Positions 5,228 through 6,975 of a stretch of DNA of 6,975 nt are shown in pieces. The position numbers were made by a program, and so were the translations under genes. Position 1 is the stretch's first letter, and each line of letters starts with the position of its first letter. The notes under the pieces are model-generated. The model made no database searches and was not told where the DNA came from. It worked only from the letters and a program-made list of their open reading frames with translations. This DNA is from Candidatus Kerfeldbacteria bacterium RIFOXYC2_FULL_38_9 (lineage in GTDB: Bacteria; Patescibacteriota; Patescibacteriia; UBA9570; XYC2-FULL-38-9): NCBI GenBank assembly GCA_001818355.1, contig MHKJ01000037.1, positions 1 through 6,975 of the forward strand. Direction: 5' to 3'.

Positions 5228-5611
5228 ATGTTTTTTTTCCAAACATTTCGTTTTATCTTGGTTGATCTGATTTTGAATATTTTTTATTTTCCTGTTTGGT
5301 GGTATACCACAGGTGTTTTAAAAGTATTAAACCTGATTAACAAAGAAATTTCCTCTTTGGCCGGGGCTTTACGCTTGAAAACTTTGTTTCGTTTTTTGTT
5401 TAAGCCCATGTTCGGTCTGACTGATCGTTGGAGTTTGGTAATTAGCATTGGCGTAAGGTTGGTGCATTTTTTTGTTCTTTCTTTAGTAACCCTGTTGTAT
5501 ACCGTAGTTTTGGTGTTGTTGTTTTTGCTTTGGTTGATTTTGCCGTTTTTTATTTTGTATAATATTTTGTTTCATGCAGGTGTTAAACTTGATTTTATGA
5601 ACTTGTACTGA
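5228..5611 (+). CDS. Small integral membrane protein of unknown function
   Basis: I do not recognise a named family. The 127-residue protein is strongly hydrophobic. TM1 is at about 5-30, ending in the aromatic 'FPVWWYTTG'. A cytoplasmic-looking amphipathic stretch with several Lys and Arg follows (38-68, 'LRLKTLFRFLFKPMFGLTDRW'). The hydrophobic region 70-115 is long enough for two helices. There is no signal peptidase site, so it stays in the membrane. The start codon is followed by eight T (5231-5238, codons Phe-Phe-Phe) and is preceded by a promoter placed for leaderless transcription; the AAGGG one base before the ATG is too close to serve as a normal ribosome-binding site. It ends 2 bases before the membrane-anchored Clp-type ATPase, so the two are almost certainly co-transcribed, and it may be an accessory subunit or membrane partner of that ATPase. 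Confidence 0.75.
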   Translation: MFFFQTFRFILVDLILNIFYFPVWWYTTGVLKVLNLINKEISSLAGALRLKTLFRFLFKPMFGLTDRWSLVISIGVRLVHFFVLSLVTLLYTVVLVLLFLLWLILPFFILYNILFHAGVKLDFMNLY

Positions 5612-5613
5612 TT

Positions 5614-6975
5614 ATGGAAACGCCGCCAATAAAAACCAATATCAAATTTATCAACTGCGCTTCGTGCAGTGGTTTTGGTTATGAACTGAGCCCGCAGAAA
5701 GAACATTTACTTTGTACTGCTTGTCATGCCAAACCTCCTTTTTTCGCCATTTTGGATCGTCAGCTTTTATTTTGGGGCCAGCTTATTACTCAAAACGGTA
5801 TTACGGAAAGAAAATTTCAACGCAGTATTCATACCGTTTTTAATATTATGCTTATGGCTTGGGGGGTTTTGGGTTTAAGCGCTTTTCTGTATTCTGCTTA
5901 TCTTTATTTTTATCCTACTTTTCCCAGCCTTTTTGGTTTGGCTGATTTGTTTACCACGCCGAATAAATTTTTAGCGGTTTTTTGGTTGTCTCTGGCTACG
6001 GATTTTTTACTTTATTATCGTCTGGATCTTATTAAAGCTTCCCAAAAAAGTTTTGATTATAGCTTATCGGCTCTAAAAAAAGAGGAAAAAGAAAAAAAAC
6101 ATTTTAAATGGCCGGCTAATCCCACTTATGAAAAATTTCAAAAACAGCCTCAGCACAAAAAAATTGACATTGCCAGCTATTTTACCACCGAATGTTTACA
6201 AACCATTGAACATGCTTATTTAACAGCCAAAAGGCTCGATCATCATCAAATTACCCCTTTGCATTTATTGGTAGCTTTATTAGACGGCGGCTCAGTAGCC
6301 ACTATGATGGTGCGTTTGGGAATTTCTAAAAATGCTTTGGTGCAAAAAATCGGTAAAGCCATGTCACGAGAGGGAATTGAAAGCGGCCGGGGTATTGATT
6401 TGGGTTTAGAATCCAGACAGATATTTTTCTACGCTTTTGAAGAAGCGCGTTTGCATAAAAGAAAGTTTGTGGACACCATGGAGCTTTTTATCGCGATCAT
6501 TCATCATGATCCATGGGTTTCAGAAATTTTTTATGATTTGGAAATTGAAGAGAAAACTCTGCAACATGTGATAGAGTGGATCCACATTCAACGCAATTTA
6601 GTTTCCGAATATCAACAGTGGAGCCAGAAATCTCGCCATAAACCAAAAGGCATTATGGACCGAGCCATGACCGCTCGCCCTTCTCCGGTTTTGGAAAGTT
6701 TGGCGCAAGATTATACGGGTGTGGCTTTAAACGGCGGTTTTTTTCCGATGTTTGGTCGTCAAAAAGAAATGGCACAAGTAATGCGTATTTTAACCGCCCG
6801 TAACGGCAATATTTTGTTGGTAGGTCCTGCTGGCGGAGGAAAATCCACTATTTTACAAGGCATTGCCGAACGCATGGCCGCTGAAGACATGCCTCCTCAG
6901 TGGCAAGATAAACGTTTTTTAGTTTTAGATCCCGGTGCTTTGGTAGCCAACGCACAAGGAGTGGGGGCGATTGAA
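5614..6975 (+). CDS. Membrane-anchored ClpC/ClpB-type AAA+ ATPase with zinc ribbon (3' end outside window)
   Basis: The first 454 residues are open to the window edge. Order of parts: a zinc ribbon with C15-x2-C18 and C34-x2-C37; TM1 at about 75-100; TM2 at about 118-136; a charged linker; a double Clp N-domain with repeat 1 at about 190-249 ('FTTECLQTIEHAYLTAKRL', 'ITPLHLLVALL') and repeat 2 at about 265-327 ('ESRQIFFYAFEEARL', 'TMELFIAIIHHD'); then the first AAA+ module with 'MFGRQKEMAQVMRIL' and Walker A GPAGGGKS (404-411), and 'FLVLDPGALVANAQG', matching the ClpB/ClpC 'l.ldlgaLvaGa'. Clp/Hsp100 ATPases unfold or disaggregate proteins, often feeding ClpP. Ordinary ClpC is soluble, so the zinc ribbon and TM pair suggest an unfoldase tethered to the inner face of the membrane. 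Whether a ClpP-docking loop and a second AAA+ module exist cannot be seen. The start lies 2 bases after the upstream stop. Confidence 0.88.
   Translation, partial: METPPIKTNIKFINCASCSGFGYELSPQKEHLLCTACHAKPPFFAILDRQLLFWGQLITQNGITERKFQRSIHTVFNIMLMAWGVLGLSAFLYSAYLYFYPTFPSLFGLADLFTTPNKFLAVFWLSLATDFLLYYRLDLIKASQKSFDYSLSALKKEEKEKKHFKWPANPTYEKFQKQPQHKKIDIASYFTTECLQTIEHAYLTAKRLDHHQITPLHLLVALLDGGSVATMMVRLGISKNALVQKIGKAMSREGIESGRGIDLGLESRQIFFYAFEEARLHKRKFVDTMELFIAIIHHDPWVSEIFYDLEIEEKTLQHVIEWIHIQRNLVSEYQQWSQKSRHKPKGIMDRAMTARPSPVLESLAQDYTGVALNGGFFPMFGRQKEMAQVMRILTARNGNILLVGPAGGGKSTILQGIAERMAAEDMPPQWQDKRFLVLDPGALVANAQGVGAIE

Noticed and set aside
1..6975. CRISPR array, tRNA/rRNA genes, insertion sequence or attachment sites
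   Set aside because: No regularly spaced long repeats, no tRNA-like cloverleaf, no transposase frame and no terminal repeats were seen.

Overview
The window is AT-rich, tightly packed bacterial DNA. It has seven complete genes, one gene cut at each end, and no gene-free stretch longer than about 110 bases. Neighbouring genes overlap or sit a few bases apart (TAATG, ATGA, an 11-base overlap, a 29-base convergent 3' overlap). None of the eight visible starts has a convincing Shine-Dalgarno sequence. TGA is used as a stop (1976-1978 and 5609-5611), so the code is standard and not the UGA=Gly code of Gracilibacteria/Absconditabacteria. The compactness, the divergent proteins, and the pairing of an ECF sigma factor with a DUF4349 membrane protein and a membrane-anchored Clp-type ATPase suggest a Patescibacteria/CPR genome. 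That assignment is an inference; no taxonomic marker gene is present.

Region 1 (1-2388, + strand) is the end of a surface-polysaccharide operon. It holds the C-terminus of a GT4 glycosyltransferase, a Wzz-like two-helix membrane protein, a complete GT4 glycosyltransferase, and a small MutT1-like Nudix hydrolase translationally coupled to it.

Region 2 (2360-4046, - strand) is a two-gene unit: an ECF-type sigma-70 factor followed, with an 11-base overlap, by a two-TM DUF4349 protein whose placement suggests an anti-sigma factor. Its 3' end runs into the Nudix gene.

Region 3 (4047-4157) is the intergenic region between the sigma gene and a divergent lipoprotein gene. It holds a perfect 15-bp inverted repeat with a 7-base spacer, and each arm contains a TATAAT pointing at one of the two flanking genes. 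This looks like a shared regulatory switch.

Region 4 (4158-5189, + strand) encodes a lipoprotein whose mature part resembles a divergent serpin, with a hinge that does not look inhibitory.

Region 5 (5213-6975, + strand) starts with an extended -10 promoter (TGTTATAAT) placed so that the transcript should begin at or next to the ATG, i.e. leaderless. It drives a 127-residue membrane protein and, two bases later, a ClpC/ClpB-type AAA+ ATPase that carries a zinc ribbon and two membrane helices ahead of its Clp N-domain; the window ends inside its first AAA+ module.

Together, regions 2-5 could be an envelope-stress and protein quality-control locus: membrane sensor and sigma factor, serpin-like surface lipoprotein, membrane-tethered unfoldase. 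The individual genes are supported by sequence; the system-level link is a hypothesis.
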